DNA of 64,000 nucleotides from an uncultured Marvinbryantia sp. (GTDB lineage Bacteria > Bacillota > Clostridia > Lachnospirales > Lachnospiraceae): positions 16,222 to 80,221 of the forward strand of contig NZ_CAJKOX010000017.1 in the NCBI RefSeq assembly GCF_905201705.1. The letters are read 5' to 3'. Both the position numbers and the translations under genes were made by a program. Below are positions 8,604-17,418 of the stretch, one piece after another. The notes under the pieces were generated by a model that worked only from the letters and a program-made list of their open reading frames with translations, did no database searches and was not told the origin of the DNA. Numbering within the stretch: the first letter of the stretch is position 1; each line of letters starts with the position of its first letter.

Positions 8604-9347
8604 ATGGTTTTATATTTCAGCGGAACAGGCAACAGCCGGTATGTTGCCCAAAAAATTGCAGAAATATCCTGCGATGATGTTATTTCCATCAACCAGCGGC
8701 TCAAGGCCCAGGACTATGGTAGGATTTCTTCGGATAAACCGTTGGTTTTTGTCGGACCGGTCTACGCCGGAAGACTGCCCCGCGTCATGGACGAATACAT
8801 CAAGAAGGTAAATTTCACGGGAACGAAATGCGCTTATTTCATCGGAACATGCGCGCAAACCCCATGGATGACAGTAGAGTATGTGGAAAAGCTATGCAAA
8901 GAGAAAGCGTTTTCGCTGCTTGGATTCAATTCTGTTGTTATGCCCCAGGGTTATATTGCCGGCGGCGGCACGAAACCCAAAGAAGTCAATGATAAGATTC
9001 TGAAAGAAGCAGAGCCAAAGATCATAAAGATTGCGGAAACGATTCGGGATATGAAGATGCTGCCAAAGGAACAGCCTGGCAAGGCTATGATGTCCAAAAT
9101 TCTGAATCCCATGATGTATGCCATGATGATCAGCGCAAAAGGTTTTACTGCGACAGATAAATGCATCGGCTGCGGCAAATGCGAGACTCGCTGCCCGTTA
9201 AACAATGTGAAGCTGGTCAACGGGAAACCTACATGGGGGAAGGAGTGCACCCACTGTATGGCCTGTATCGCAGGATGTCCCGCAGAAGCCATTGAATACG
9301 GGAAAAAAACGCAGGGAAAGCCAAGATATTTTCTGGGAGAAAAGTAA
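8604..9347 (+). CDS. EFR1-family flavodoxin/ferredoxin fusion protein
   Basis: The first 150 or so residues are flavodoxin-like, with an FMN loop FSGTGNSRYVAQKIA at the start and VFVGPVYAGRLPRVMDEYI. The C-terminal part has two 4Fe-4S motifs, CIGCGKCETRCP and CTHCMACIAGCPA. EFR1 proteins are cytoplasmic electron carriers in anaerobes; the partner is not known. A GGAGG site lies eight bases before ATG 8604. It follows the two-component system at 83 bases and ends at a strong terminator, so it may be read through from the same promoter. Confidence 0.88.
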   Translation: MVLYFSGTGNSRYVAQKIAEISCDDVISINQRLKAQDYGRISSDKPLVFVGPVYAGRLPRVMDEYIKKVNFTGTKCAYFIGTCAQTPWMTVEYVEKLCKEKAFSLLGFNSVVMPQGYIAGGGTKPKEVNDKILKEAEPKIIKIAETIRDMKMLPKEQPGKAMMSKILNPMMYAMMISAKGFTATDKCIGCGKCETRCPLNNVKLVNGKPTWGKECTHCMACIAGCPAEAIEYGKKTQGKPRYFLGEK

Positions 9348-9356
9348 AATAAAAAA

Positions 9357-9399
9357 TAAAAACGGCGGTAGGAAAAATTCTTCTTACCGCCGTTTTTAT
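9357..9399 (+). terminator. Strong intrinsic terminator
   Basis: The stem AACGGCGGTA / TACCGCCGTT, with flanking A and T runs that extend it, follows the EFR1 stop by ten bases. The flanking A/T runs could make it work in both directions. Confidence 0.85.
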
Positions 9400-9534
9400 T
9401 GTTCTGAAAGGAGGATTTCAGACTGTACTGTAAAATTAATAATTTTCAAATAATTCTCAAACACAGTATAAATAAATCAGTAATATAATGCCTGCATAAA
9501 AAATAATTAATATCAGATCAGGAGGATTAGAGTA

Positions 9535-9903
9535 ATGAAAAAAAGCAGTTTTGTAGCAACGATTTTGGGAACGATCAGTGTCATTTTCTTTGCACTGGGA
9601 ATGTGCATGGCAATGGTTGAAGAGTGGAACGCCTTTAAACCGGGAATTGTTGTAGGATGTGTCGGGCTGGTCTTTGCGCTGATCACTGTTTTTGTCTGGA
9701 GAAAAATGGAGCATAAAGCTCCGATCAAAATCACAGGAAAAGCAGTGCTGACGGCAGTAATAGGCATAGTGGGAGCGCTTGCTTTAGGTGTTGGAATGTG
9801 CTTCTGCATGGTGTGGAACAACATGATCCTTGGAATTGTTATCGGACTGGCAGGTATTGTGATTTTGCTGTGCCTGATCCCCTTATGTAAGGGATTAAAA
9901 TAA
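9535..9903 (+). CDS. Small hydrophobic membrane protein, unknown
   Basis: The 122-residue protein has four predicted membrane segments in two similar halves. Each half contains a MCMAMVEEWNAFKPGIVVG-like motif (compare MCFCMVWNNMILGIVIG), which indicates an internal duplication. I do not recognise a family of known function. An AGGAGG site precedes the ATG. It stands alone between a terminator and a LysR gene. Confidence 0.65.
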   Translation: MKKSSFVATILGTISVIFFALGMCMAMVEEWNAFKPGIVVGCVGLVFALITVFVWRKMEHKAPIKITGKAVLTAVIGIVGALALGVGMCFCMVWNNMILGIVIGLAGIVILLCLIPLCKGLK

Positions 9904-10039
9904 GATTGTCTGTGACTGGATATTTTATGAAAGGAAAACAGTAAATGCATAAAAACTTTGGTACCGCTTATCTTGCGTTTATTTGGATATCCACGTATAA
10001 TAAAAGCGTAAGATCTGATAAGGAAGAGAGGCGATATTG

Positions 10040-10933
10040 GTGTACAATCATCAACTTGAAACATTTCTTCGGGTAGCGGATGCCGGAAGTTTTAACAAAG
10101 CTGCGGAGCAATCCTTTATTACACCTACGGCAGTGATCAAACAGATTAATCTTCTGGAGGCGGATCTGGATGTAAAGCTCTTTGAGCGTACTCATCGCGG
10201 GCTAACGCTGACAAAAGCCGGGATGTCTCTGTATAATGACGCAAAATATGTGATCCAATATTGCAAGGATTCTGTCATTCGGGCAAAGAATGCCATGCAG
10301 GAGGGAGAGAATGTGATCCGCATTGGTACATCCCCTATGACTCCTGCCGGGGTTTTGGTGGAACTTTGGCCCAAAATCCATGAATTATGCCCGGAGATTA
10401 AATTCCAGCTTATCCCCTATGAAAACACGCCGGAGAATGCCAGGGAAATTTTGAAAAATCTGGGGCAGAACATTGACGTAGTTGCAGGGATTTTTGATGA
10501 CACGATGCTGAATCTGCGAAGCTGTGCAGGATTTGAAATTTCCAGACAGCCGATCTGCTGCGCGGTATCCATCCATCATCGTCTTGCCGGTAAAAACCGG
10601 TTGACTGTTCAGGATCTGTATGGCGAGCGGCTGATGCTGATGCACCGGAACTGGAGTCATTATGTGGATGTGCTTCGGGATGACATCTGGCAGAATCATA
10701 ATCAGATCCAGATCGTGGATTTTGACTTTTACAGTGTGGATGTGTTTAACCGCTGCGAAAACAGTAATGATGTGCTGATGGCAGTTCAGGCATGGGACAA
10801 TGTGCATCCTTTATTAAAAGTCATCCCTGTGGAATGGAATCATTCGATTCCCTATGGTCTGCTCCATTCCCATACGCCATCGGAAACGGTAAAACGCTTC
10901 CTGTCGGCAATTCAGATGGTATTGCACCAATAG
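10040..10933 (+). CDS. LysR-family transcriptional regulator
   Basis: The N-terminal winged helix (residues about 4-62, FLRVADAGSFNKAAEQSFITPTAV then LEADLDVKLFERTHRGLTLTKAG) is typical of LysR. The co-inducer domain covers about 90-295. GTG 10040 lies seven bases after GAGAGG; a TTG three bases earlier is also possible. No divergent gene is present, so the regulated genes are not obvious. The redox genes upstream or the enolase cassette downstream are candidates. Confidence 0.9.
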   Translation: MYNHQLETFLRVADAGSFNKAAEQSFITPTAVIKQINLLEADLDVKLFERTHRGLTLTKAGMSLYNDAKYVIQYCKDSVIRAKNAMQEGENVIRIGTSPMTPAGVLVELWPKIHELCPEIKFQLIPYENTPENAREILKNLGQNIDVVAGIFDDTMLNLRSCAGFEISRQPICCAVSIHHRLAGKNRLTVQDLYGERLMLMHRNWSHYVDVLRDDIWQNHNQIQIVDFDFYSVDVFNRCENSNDVLMAVQAWDNVHPLLKVIPVEWNHSIPYGLLHSHTPSETVKRFLSAIQMVLHQ

Positions 10934-10958
10934 AATATATAGAACCTTTAGACGAAGG

Positions 10959-10991
10959 AATCGAGACTTCTGTGGAGGCCTCGATTTTTTT
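10959..10991 (+). terminator. Intrinsic terminator, copy 1 of a repeated pair
   Basis: Stem AATCGAG / CTCGATT with an inner CTTC / GAGG pairing and a run of seven T. The same hairpin and part of its 3' flank recur at 14807-14839, on the far side of the enolase-ahpC-ahpF cassette. Confidence 0.85.
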
Positions 10992-11025
10992 ATACGATAG
11001 CGGCGAAGAATAAGGAATTAATCTC

Positions 11026-11080
11026 TTGACTTTTGCGATGCGTTATGTTAGTCTGACTGTAGTTAGTTAAAACTAACTAA
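11026..11080 (+). promoter_or_regulatory. Possible promoter and dyad operator of the enolase cassette
   Basis: A TTGACT box (11026-11031) could act as a -35, with a poor -10 (TAGTCT) 17 bases later. Directly downstream is a perfect inverted repeat, TAGTTAGTT-AA-AACTAACTA (11060-11079), placed where a repressor would block transcription. MarR- and TetR-type repressors use dyads of this size, but no such gene is adjacent. Confidence 0.5.
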
Positions 11081-11129
11081 GCGCGAATAAATCATGCAGA
11101 CTCCTCAGAGAATAAAAGAAGCTCTGTTT

Positions 11130-11157
11130 CCCCGGAAATACTGCTGACTTTCCGGGG
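11130..11157 (+). other. 5' leader hairpin before the enolase gene
   Basis: A perfect 9-bp stem, CCCCGGAAA / TTTCCGGGG, with a 10-base loop lies 35 bases before the start codon. There is no following T run, so it is more likely an mRNA-stability or leader structure than a terminator. Confidence 0.45.
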
Positions 11158-11192
11158 AGGATGTTCTGCAAAGCAAGAAAGGGGACATATCT

Positions 11193-12491
11193 ATGGATTA
11201 TTTAGAGATTGAAAAAGTGACAGGCAGGGAGATTCTGGATTCCAGAGGAAATCCCACCGTTGAGGCGGAGGTTACATTAGCGGATGGAACAGTCGGAAGA
11301 GGAATGGCTCCCAGCGGCGCTTCTACCGGTGAGTTTGAGGCCCTGGAGCTGCGGGATGGCGACAAGGCAAGATATCTTGGTAAAGGCGTGCAGAAGGCTG
11401 TTGAGAATATAAACACAAAAATCAGCGAGGTTCTCCTGGGAATGGATGCCTCGGACACCTATGCAGTGGATAAGGCGATGATCGACGCAGACGGAACCAG
11501 GGACAAATCCAATTTTGGCGCAAACGCCATCCTGGCAGTTTCCATCGCTGCGGCAAGAGCTGCTGCAGATTCGCTGGGCGTACCTCTTTATCGTTTCCTG
11601 GGCGGTGTTTCCGGAAACCGTTTGCCGGTTCCTATGATGAACATTGTAAACGGCGGCTGCCATGCCCTGTCCTCCGGTCTGGATGTGCAGGAATTTATGG
11701 TGATGCCGGTGGGAGCTCCCTCTTTTAAAGAAGGGCTTCGCTGGTGTGCGGAAGTGTTCCATGCCCTGGCTGCAATTTTAAAATCCAGAGGACTGGCAAC
11801 CTCTGTAGGTGATGAGGGCGGTTTTGCACCGGCTCTGGCATCGGACGAGGAAGCTATTGAAACCATTCTGGAGGCGGTAAAGAACGCAGGTTATGAGCCG
11901 GGCAGGGATTTTATGATCGCCATGGACGCGGCATCTTCCGAATGGAAGACCGGCAAAACCGGCGAGTACAAGCTGCCGAAGGCAGGAACGGTCTACACCT
12001 CCGAGGAGCTGATCGCCCACTGGAAAAAACTTGTGGAGAAATATCCCATCATTTCCATTGAGGATGCTCTGGACGAGGAAGACTGGGAAGGCTGGAAAAA
12101 GCTGACTGCAGAGCTGGGCGATAAGGTGCAGCTTGTGGGAGACGACCTGTTTGTGACAAACACGGAACGTCTGTCCAAGGGAATTGCACAGGGATGCGGC
12201 AACTCCATTCTCATTAAACTGAATCAGATCGGCTCCGTTTCTGAGACGCTGGAGGCGATCAAGATGGCCCATAAGGCAGGCTACACAGCCGTGACTTCCC
12301 ATCGTTCCGGAGAGACGGAGGATACCACCATTGCGGATCTTGCCGTAGCTCTCAACACCTGCCAGATCAAGACGGGAGCGCCCAGCCGGACCGAGCGGGT
12401 GGCAAAATACAATCAGCTTCTCCGAATTGAGGAGGAACTGGGTGCAAGCGCCATTTATCCGGGAATGAATGCCTTTAACGTATCAAGATAA
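11193..12491 (+). CDS. eno: Enolase (phosphopyruvate hydratase)
   Basis: The 432-residue protein converts 2-phosphoglycerate to phosphoenolpyruvate. All core motifs are present: ILDSRGNPTVE, SGASTGEFEALEL, GDEGGFAP, the metal ligands in MDAASSE, SIEDALDE and GDDLFVTN, and the catalytic lysines in LIKLNQIGS and QIKTGAPSR. Unusually, the loop usually read as NGG-x-HADNNVD is NGGCHALSSGLD, which suggests a divergent, possibly second, enolase copy. It heads a cassette with AhpC and AhpF-like genes rather than other glycolytic genes. The next gene starts 27 bases later. Confidence 0.93.
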   Translation: MDYLEIEKVTGREILDSRGNPTVEAEVTLADGTVGRGMAPSGASTGEFEALELRDGDKARYLGKGVQKAVENINTKISEVLLGMDASDTYAVDKAMIDADGTRDKSNFGANAILAVSIAAARAAADSLGVPLYRFLGGVSGNRLPVPMMNIVNGGCHALSSGLDVQEFMVMPVGAPSFKEGLRWCAEVFHALAAILKSRGLATSVGDEGGFAPALASDEEAIETILEAVKNAGYEPGRDFMIAMDAASSEWKTGKTGEYKLPKAGTVYTSEELIAHWKKLVEKYPIISIEDALDEEDWEGWKKLTAELGDKVQLVGDDLFVTNTERLSKGIAQGCGNSILIKLNQIGSVSETLEAIKMAHKAGYTAVTSHRSGETEDTTIADLAVALNTCQIKTGAPSRTERVAKYNQLLRIEEELGASAIYPGMNAFNVSR

Positions 12492-12518
12492 GTAAAAATC
12501 AAGAAGGAGGGATGTATT

Positions 12519-13082
12519 ATGTCTATGATTCATAAAGAAGTGGCAGATTTTTCTGTCCAGGCTTACCAGAACGGAGAATTTAAGACCGTGACAAAAGAGG
12601 ATATCCTTGGAAAATGGAGCGTATTCTTCTTCTATCCGGCAGATTTTACCTTTGTGTGCCCCACAGAGCTGGAAGATCTTCAGAACAAATATGCGGATTT
12701 CCAGGCGGCGGGCTGCGAAGTATATTCCGTGTCTACGGATACCCATTTTGTTCACAAAGCATGGCACGATGCTTCCGAGCGCGTCGGAAAGATCACATAT
12801 CCCATGCTTGCCGATCCCACCCATGCGCTGTGCAGGGATTTTGAAGTGCTGATTGAAAGCGACGGACTGGCGGAGCGGGGAAGCTTTATTGTGAACCCGG
12901 AAGGAAAGATTGTGGTGTATGAGGTAAATGCAGGCAATGTGGGCCGCAATGCCGACGAGCTTTTCCGCCGCCTCCAGGCAAGCCAGTTTGTGGCGGAGCA
13001 CGGCGATCAGGTTTGCCCGGCCAAGTGGCAGCCAGGAGCGGAAACGCTGAAACCCAGCCTGGATCTTGTGGGTATGCTGTGA
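12519..13082 (+). CDS. ahpC: AhpC-type 2-Cys peroxiredoxin
   Basis: The 187-residue protein reduces hydrogen peroxide and alkyl hydroperoxides in the cytoplasm. The peroxidatic Cys is C47 in FTFVCPTEL and the resolving Cys is C166 in QVCPAKW. Length matches bacterial AhpC. A strong GGAGG site precedes the ATG. The stop codon overlaps the start of the reductase gene by one base (TGATG), so the two are translationally coupled, as expected for an AhpC-AhpF pair. Confidence 0.94.
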   Translation: MSMIHKEVADFSVQAYQNGEFKTVTKEDILGKWSVFFFYPADFTFVCPTELEDLQNKYADFQAAGCEVYSVSTDTHFVHKAWHDASERVGKITYPMLADPTHALCRDFEVLIESDGLAERGSFIVNPEGKIVVYEVNAGNVGRNADELFRRLQASQFVAEHGDQVCPAKWQPGAETLKPSLDLVGML

Positions 13083-14767
13083 TGGACCGGGAGCGGTTTT
13101 ATGATGTGATTGTAATCGGAGGAGGGCCGGCCGGATTAACGGCGGCCCTTTATCTGTCCAGAGCCTGCTACAGGACCCTTGTCATTGAAAAAGAGCAGTT
13201 TGGCGGACAGATTACGATCACGGAGGAAGTTGTGAATTATCCCGGAGTGAATAAGACCAGCGGACGGGCGCTGACGGAGACTATGCGAAAACAGGCGGAA
13301 GGGTTTGGCGCCGAGTTTTTGCTGGCGGAGGTGACGGAAGTTTTCCTGGACGAGGATATCAAAGAGATCCGTACGGAAAAAGGGACTTACAGTTGCTTTG
13401 GCGTGGTCCTTGCCACCGGAGCTCATCCCAGAATGGTGGGTTTCCCCGGCGAGGCGGAATTTCGCGGACGGGGCGTGGCCTACTGCGCCACCTGCGACGG
13501 AGAGTTCTTTACCGGGAAAGAGGTTTTTGTTGTGGGAGGCGGCTTTGTGGCGGCGGAAGAGAGCGTGTTCCTGACGAAATACGCCAGCCACGTGACCATT
13601 TTGATTCGTGGAGAAGATTTTTCCTGTGCTGAAGCGGTGGCGCAGGCGGCCAGAAACCATCCGAAGATTACTGTGCGGACAAATACCCAGGTGCTGGAGG
13701 TGACGGGAGAGAACGCTCTTAGAAGCATCCGGTACCAGAACACGAAAACCGGGGAAGAATCGGTGTTTGCTCCGGAAGGGGATACCTTCGGCGTGTTTGT
13801 ATTTGCAGGCTATGCTCCGGATACGGAGCTGGTAAAGGGAAAGATCGAACTGGACGAAAGAGGATATGTGTGTACGGACCGGAACCGGAAAACGAATCTT
13901 CCGGGGGTTTATGCCGCCGGAGACGTATGCCAGAAGAACCTGCGTCAGGTAGTGACGGCAGTGGGCGACGGGGCAACGGCAGCAACGGAACTGGAAAAAT
14001 ATGCTTCCGTTATGCAGGAGAAGACGGGAATTCGTCCGCAGCGACCCAGTAAAAAGGACAACGGACAGACAGGCGTGCAGGCGGAAGGAAACGGAAAGGC
14101 GGAAACGGCGCAGGCAGCGGAAGAGCAGCAAAGGTCGGGTGGCTTGTTTCCAAAGGAAATGCTGGCGCAGCTTTCGACAGTTTTTACCAGAATGGAGGCG
14201 CCTTTGATCCTCTCTCTGCACCTGGATGAAAGGCCTGTATCTCAGGAACTAAAATATTATATGGAGGAGCTGGCGAAACAGACGGACAAGCTTTCGGTAA
14301 GTCTTTCGGAGGAGGGCGGCAGCCATCTTCCTTTTGTGGAGGTGCTTCGCGGGGATGGAACAAAAACCGGACTGAGATTTCACGGCGTACCGGGAGGCCA
14401 CGAGTTTACCTCTTTCGTGCTGGGATTGTATAACGCCGCCGGCCCCGGGCAGCCTCTGGATGAGGAGACAAAGCAAAGCATCCGCAAGCTGGATGTTCCG
14501 GTGCGTATGCAGATTTTCGTATCTCTTTCCTGCACCATGTGTCCGGAGCTTGTAACTGCCGCCCAGCGGATTGCTTCACTGAATCCGGACGTGGAAGCGG
14601 AGGTATACGATCTGAATCATTTTCCGGAATTAAAGGAGCAGTATCATGTAATGAGTGTTCCCTGTCTGGTGCTGAATGAAGAAAAGACGCTGTTTGGAAA
14701 GAAAAAAATCAGTCGGCTTTTGGAAGAGATCAAAAATATGGGATCTCCTGATTTTGCCCGGAGATGA
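13082..14767 (+). CDS. AhpF-like reductase with reversed domain order
   Basis: Residues 1-310 are a thioredoxin-reductase module: FAD motif GGGPAGLTAALYLS, redox pair C135-x-x-C138 (YCATCDGEFF), NADPH motif VGGGFVAAEE and YAAGDVC. A charged linker (about 320-360) leads to a C-terminal double thioredoxin fold with a second redox pair, C484-T-M-C487. That part resembles the N-terminal domain of enteric AhpF (SLSCTMCPELVTAAQRIASL). In AhpF that domain precedes the reductase; here it follows it. It presumably passes electrons from NAD(P)H to the coupled AhpC. ATG 13082 overlaps the ahpC stop. Confidence 0.9.
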   Translation: MDRERFYDVIVIGGGPAGLTAALYLSRACYRTLVIEKEQFGGQITITEEVVNYPGVNKTSGRALTETMRKQAEGFGAEFLLAEVTEVFLDEDIKEIRTEKGTYSCFGVVLATGAHPRMVGFPGEAEFRGRGVAYCATCDGEFFTGKEVFVVGGGFVAAEESVFLTKYASHVTILIRGEDFSCAEAVAQAARNHPKITVRTNTQVLEVTGENALRSIRYQNTKTGEESVFAPEGDTFGVFVFAGYAPDTELVKGKIELDERGYVCTDRNRKTNLPGVYAAGDVCQKNLRQVVTAVGDGATAATELEKYASVMQEKTGIRPQRPSKKDNGQTGVQAEGNGKAETAQAAEEQQRSGGLFPKEMLAQLSTVFTRMEAPLILSLHLDERPVSQELKYYMEELAKQTDKLSVSLSEEGGSHLPFVEVLRGDGTKTGLRFHGVPGGHEFTSFVLGLYNAAGPGQPLDEETKQSIRKLDVPVRMQIFVSLSCTMCPELVTAAQRIASLNPDVEAEVYDLNHFPELKEQYHVMSVPCLVLNEEKTLFGKKKISRLLEEIKNMGSPDFARR

Positions 14768-14806
14768 AATTTCAGCTTGTCACCTTTGGGTTTAAACTGA
14801 TGAACG

Positions 14807-14839
14807 AATCGAGACTTCTGCGGAAGCCTCGATTTTTTT
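14807..14839 (+). terminator. Intrinsic terminator, copy 2 of a repeated pair
   Basis: Stem AATCGAG-A-CTTC / GAAG-C-CTCGATT with a TGCG loop and seven T. It is nearly identical to 10959-10991, differing only in the loop and one stem position, and it closes the enolase-ahpC-ahpF cassette. Confidence 0.88.
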
Positions 14840-14890
14840 ATACTATAGATAACAAAAACAACCGAAGCGAAGACATAAAGGAGAACAAAG

Positions 14891-16060
14891 ATGAACAACT
14901 TTATTTTTGAAAACGCAACGAAGGTCTATTTCGGAAAGGGCTGTGTTAAGGAGTACCTGGCCTGCCTTTCCGGCCAATACGGACAGACCGTCATGCTTTG
15001 TTTTGGAGGCGGGTCTGTTAAGAAAAACGGCATCTATGACGAGGTAACGGCCTGTCTGCAAAAAGCCGGTCAAACCATCGTGGAATTCTCCGGTATCGGG
15101 GCAAATCCCACCTATGCCAAGGTGATGGAGGGCGCGAAGCTGGCACGGGAAAACCATGTAGATCTGATCCTTGCTGTGGGCGGCGGCAGCGTTATGGACT
15201 GCTGCAAGGCTGTCTCTATGGCAGCGGTGTATGACGGCGACATCTGGACGGACTTCTGGGCAAGAACGGGCGTCATTGATTTTGAGCCGCTTCCTCTGGG
15301 CGTTATCGTCACGGTGGCAGGAACCGGCAGTGAGATGAACGGTGGAGCGGTCATTACCAACGAGGAGCTGAAAATTAAGACCGGACGGGACTACCCGAAA
15401 TGCAATGCCAGATTTGCTCTGATGGATCCCACTTATACTTACAGCGTTCCGAAAAAGCAGATGGTGTCAGGCGGATTCGACATTTTATCCCACATCATGG
15501 AGACTTATTTTAGTGAGCCGGACGGGGACAATGTGTCCGATGACATTTCGGAGGCGCTTATGCGAGGTGTCATCCGGGATCTGCGGGCAGCGATTCAAAA
15601 CCCGGAGGACTATACCGCCCGGAGCAATCTGATGTGGGAGTCCACCATGGCGGAAAACCGCATCATCAAGCTGGGCAAGCGGATGGATTTCGAGTGCCAC
15701 CAGATGGAACATCAGCTTGGAGCTTATACCAACTGTAATCACGGCGCGGGGCTGGCGGTGCTGCATCCTGTTTATTACCGGCATATCTACAGGGACGGGC
15801 TTGCGAAATTCCAGAAGTTTGCCGTGAATGTATGGGGAATTTCCCCAGAGGGCAAAACAGGGGAAGAACTGGCCCGCGCCGGGGTGGAGGCACTGGCGGA
15901 TTTCATCAGGGAAATCGGCCTGCCCACTACGCTGCGGGAACTGGGTGTGAATGAATCTACGGATCTGAAAGCAATTGCAGATTCCTGTAATCTTGCTCCC
16001 GGCAGCTATAAGAAAATGACCCACGAAGAGATCCTGAAGATTTTCCAGGAGTGCTATTAA
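14891..16060 (+). CDS. Iron-containing alcohol dehydrogenase, second paralogue
   Basis: The 389-residue enzyme shares architecture and most motifs with the protein at 954-2099: ENATKVYFGKG, VGGGSVMDCCKA, GTGSEMNGGAVITNEE, FDILSHIMETY, HQMEHQLGAYTNCNHGAGL. The GTGSE motif is intact here. It probably reduces an aldehyde to an alcohol with NAD(P)H. AAAGGAG lies just before the ATG. The gene is separated from the upstream cassette by a terminator and is followed by a structured repeat. Confidence 0.9.
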   Translation: MNNFIFENATKVYFGKGCVKEYLACLSGQYGQTVMLCFGGGSVKKNGIYDEVTACLQKAGQTIVEFSGIGANPTYAKVMEGAKLARENHVDLILAVGGGSVMDCCKAVSMAAVYDGDIWTDFWARTGVIDFEPLPLGVIVTVAGTGSEMNGGAVITNEELKIKTGRDYPKCNARFALMDPTYTYSVPKKQMVSGGFDILSHIMETYFSEPDGDNVSDDISEALMRGVIRDLRAAIQNPEDYTARSNLMWESTMAENRIIKLGKRMDFECHQMEHQLGAYTNCNHGAGLAVLHPVYYRHIYRDGLAKFQKFAVNVWGISPEGKTGEELARAGVEALADFIREIGLPTTLRELGVNESTDLKAIADSCNLAPGSYKKMTHEEILKIFQECY

Positions 16061-16062
16061 TT

Positions 16063-16181
16063 ACTGTTCACGCCAGCCTCAAACACCTGCTGTTTGAGGC
16101 GTGAGAACGTGATTCAGGCGTGAGCAAATCCCATTCGCGAAGCGAATTTTAAATGGATTTGCGAAGGTGACTGTGAACAGT
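16063..16181. repeat. 119-bp element of nested inverted repeats
   Basis: The ends pair perfectly over nine bases, ACTGTTCAC / GTGAACAGT. Inside are a perfect 10-bp hairpin (GCCTCAAACA / TGTTTGAGGC, 16076-16100), a CACGCC / GGCGTG pairing, and CAAATCC / GGATTTG enclosing ATTCGC-GAA-GCGAAT (16133-16147). This looks like a REP/MITE-type mobile palindrome or a structured RNA rather than a simple terminator. No T run follows. Confidence 0.6.
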
Positions 16182-16296
16182 TACTGCTATTAAGAAATAC
16201 CGCAAGGGGATACCATGATGTCTTAAAAAGACAGACAAAAATTAGGAAAGGACAACAGGCAGGAAGAGCTGGGACTGTAAAGAAAGGAAGAATTTT

Positions 16297-17298
16297 ATGA
16301 ACACAAGAATTCTGGGAAAAGATTTGAAAGTATCTGCTGTCGGATTAGGCTGCATGGGTATGACACATGCCTACGGAGCGCCGGCAGACAAACGGGAGAT
16401 GACAGAGCTGATTGCACAGGCCGTGGATCAGGGCTGCACCTTTTTTGACACGGCGGAAACCTATGGGACAAGGGAGTGTCCCCATGACAATGAGGAACTG
16501 GTGGGAGCGGCTCTGAAGCCCTACCGGGATAAGGTGATCATTGCCACCAAGTTTGGCATTCACTTTGATTGGAGCAGCGATGCGGTCAATCTGCCGGTCG
16601 TGGCGGATTCCCGTCCGGAAGTGATTCGCTCTTCGGTAGAGGGTTCCCTGAAGCGGCTGCAGACAGACCACATTGACCTTTACTATCAGCACAGGCCTGA
16701 CCCGAAGATTCCCATTGAGGAAGTGGCTGGGGTCATGGCAGAACTGATCCGGGAGGGAAAAATCATCCATTGGGGTCTGTCCGAGGCGAAAGAAGATACC
16801 ATCCGTCGCGCGCACGCCGTTTGCCCTGTGACTGCGATTCAGAACCGGTATTCCATGATGGCAAGATGGTATGAAGAACTGTTCCCGGTGCTGGAGGAAC
16901 TGGGGATCGGCTACGTGGCCTTCTCCCCTATGGCAAACGGTCTTCTCAGCGGAAAGTACGGAAAGGATACGGTATTTGGCGGTCATGAGGATTACCGCAG
17001 CGTAATGCCCCAGTATCAGCCGGAAAATATCGAACGCAACCGGGAGCTTTTGGAACTGCTGCGGAATACGGCGGCGGCAAAGAATGCTACGCCTGCGCAG
17101 ATCTCGCTGGCGTGGATGCTGTGCAAAAAACCTTACATTGTACCGATTCCCGGTACCCGCAAGCCGGAGCGCCTGACGGAGAATCTGGGAGCCGCAAATG
17201 TAGAATTGACCGACGCAGAGGTAGCTGCGCTGGATGCCGCACTGGATCGGATCCCCATGTCTGCGGTATATGGCGGCGCTCCTGTAATGCAGAAGTAA
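16297..17298 (+). CDS. Aldo/keto reductase (AKR13-like)
   Basis: The 333-residue protein is a cytoplasmic NADPH-dependent carbonyl reductase. It has the start LGKDLKVSAVGLGCMGMTHAYG, catalytic D51 and Y56 in FFDTAETYG, a Lys in IIATKFG and a His in YYQHRPDP. The C-terminal cofactor segment is VPIPGTRKPERLTENLGAA. This is the common YajO/AKR13 type; the substrate is unknown. An AAAGGAAG site precedes the ATG. It may share control with the alcohol dehydrogenase upstream, but the structured repeat lies between them. Confidence 0.9.
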   Translation: MNTRILGKDLKVSAVGLGCMGMTHAYGAPADKREMTELIAQAVDQGCTFFDTAETYGTRECPHDNEELVGAALKPYRDKVIIATKFGIHFDWSSDAVNLPVVADSRPEVIRSSVEGSLKRLQTDHIDLYYQHRPDPKIPIEEVAGVMAELIREGKIIHWGLSEAKEDTIRRAHAVCPVTAIQNRYSMMARWYEELFPVLEELGIGYVAFSPMANGLLSGKYGKDTVFGGHEDYRSVMPQYQPENIERNRELLELLRNTAAAKNATPAQISLAWMLCKKPYIVPIPGTRKPERLTENLGAANVELTDAEVAALDAALDRIPMSAVYGGAPVMQK

Positions 17299-17418
17299 CC
17301 ACTTCATCAATGAGTTTTCTTTTTACTACAAATGTTATGCTTCTATTCCTCAACAGAGAAAAAACTGCTGTCCCAGATGATTGGATATTGACAAAAAGCA
17401 ATCATGGGAGTTATACTA

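Noticed and set aside
11101..11192. Riboswitch in the enolase leader
   Set aside because: Only simple hairpins are visible and no known aptamer core could be recognised.
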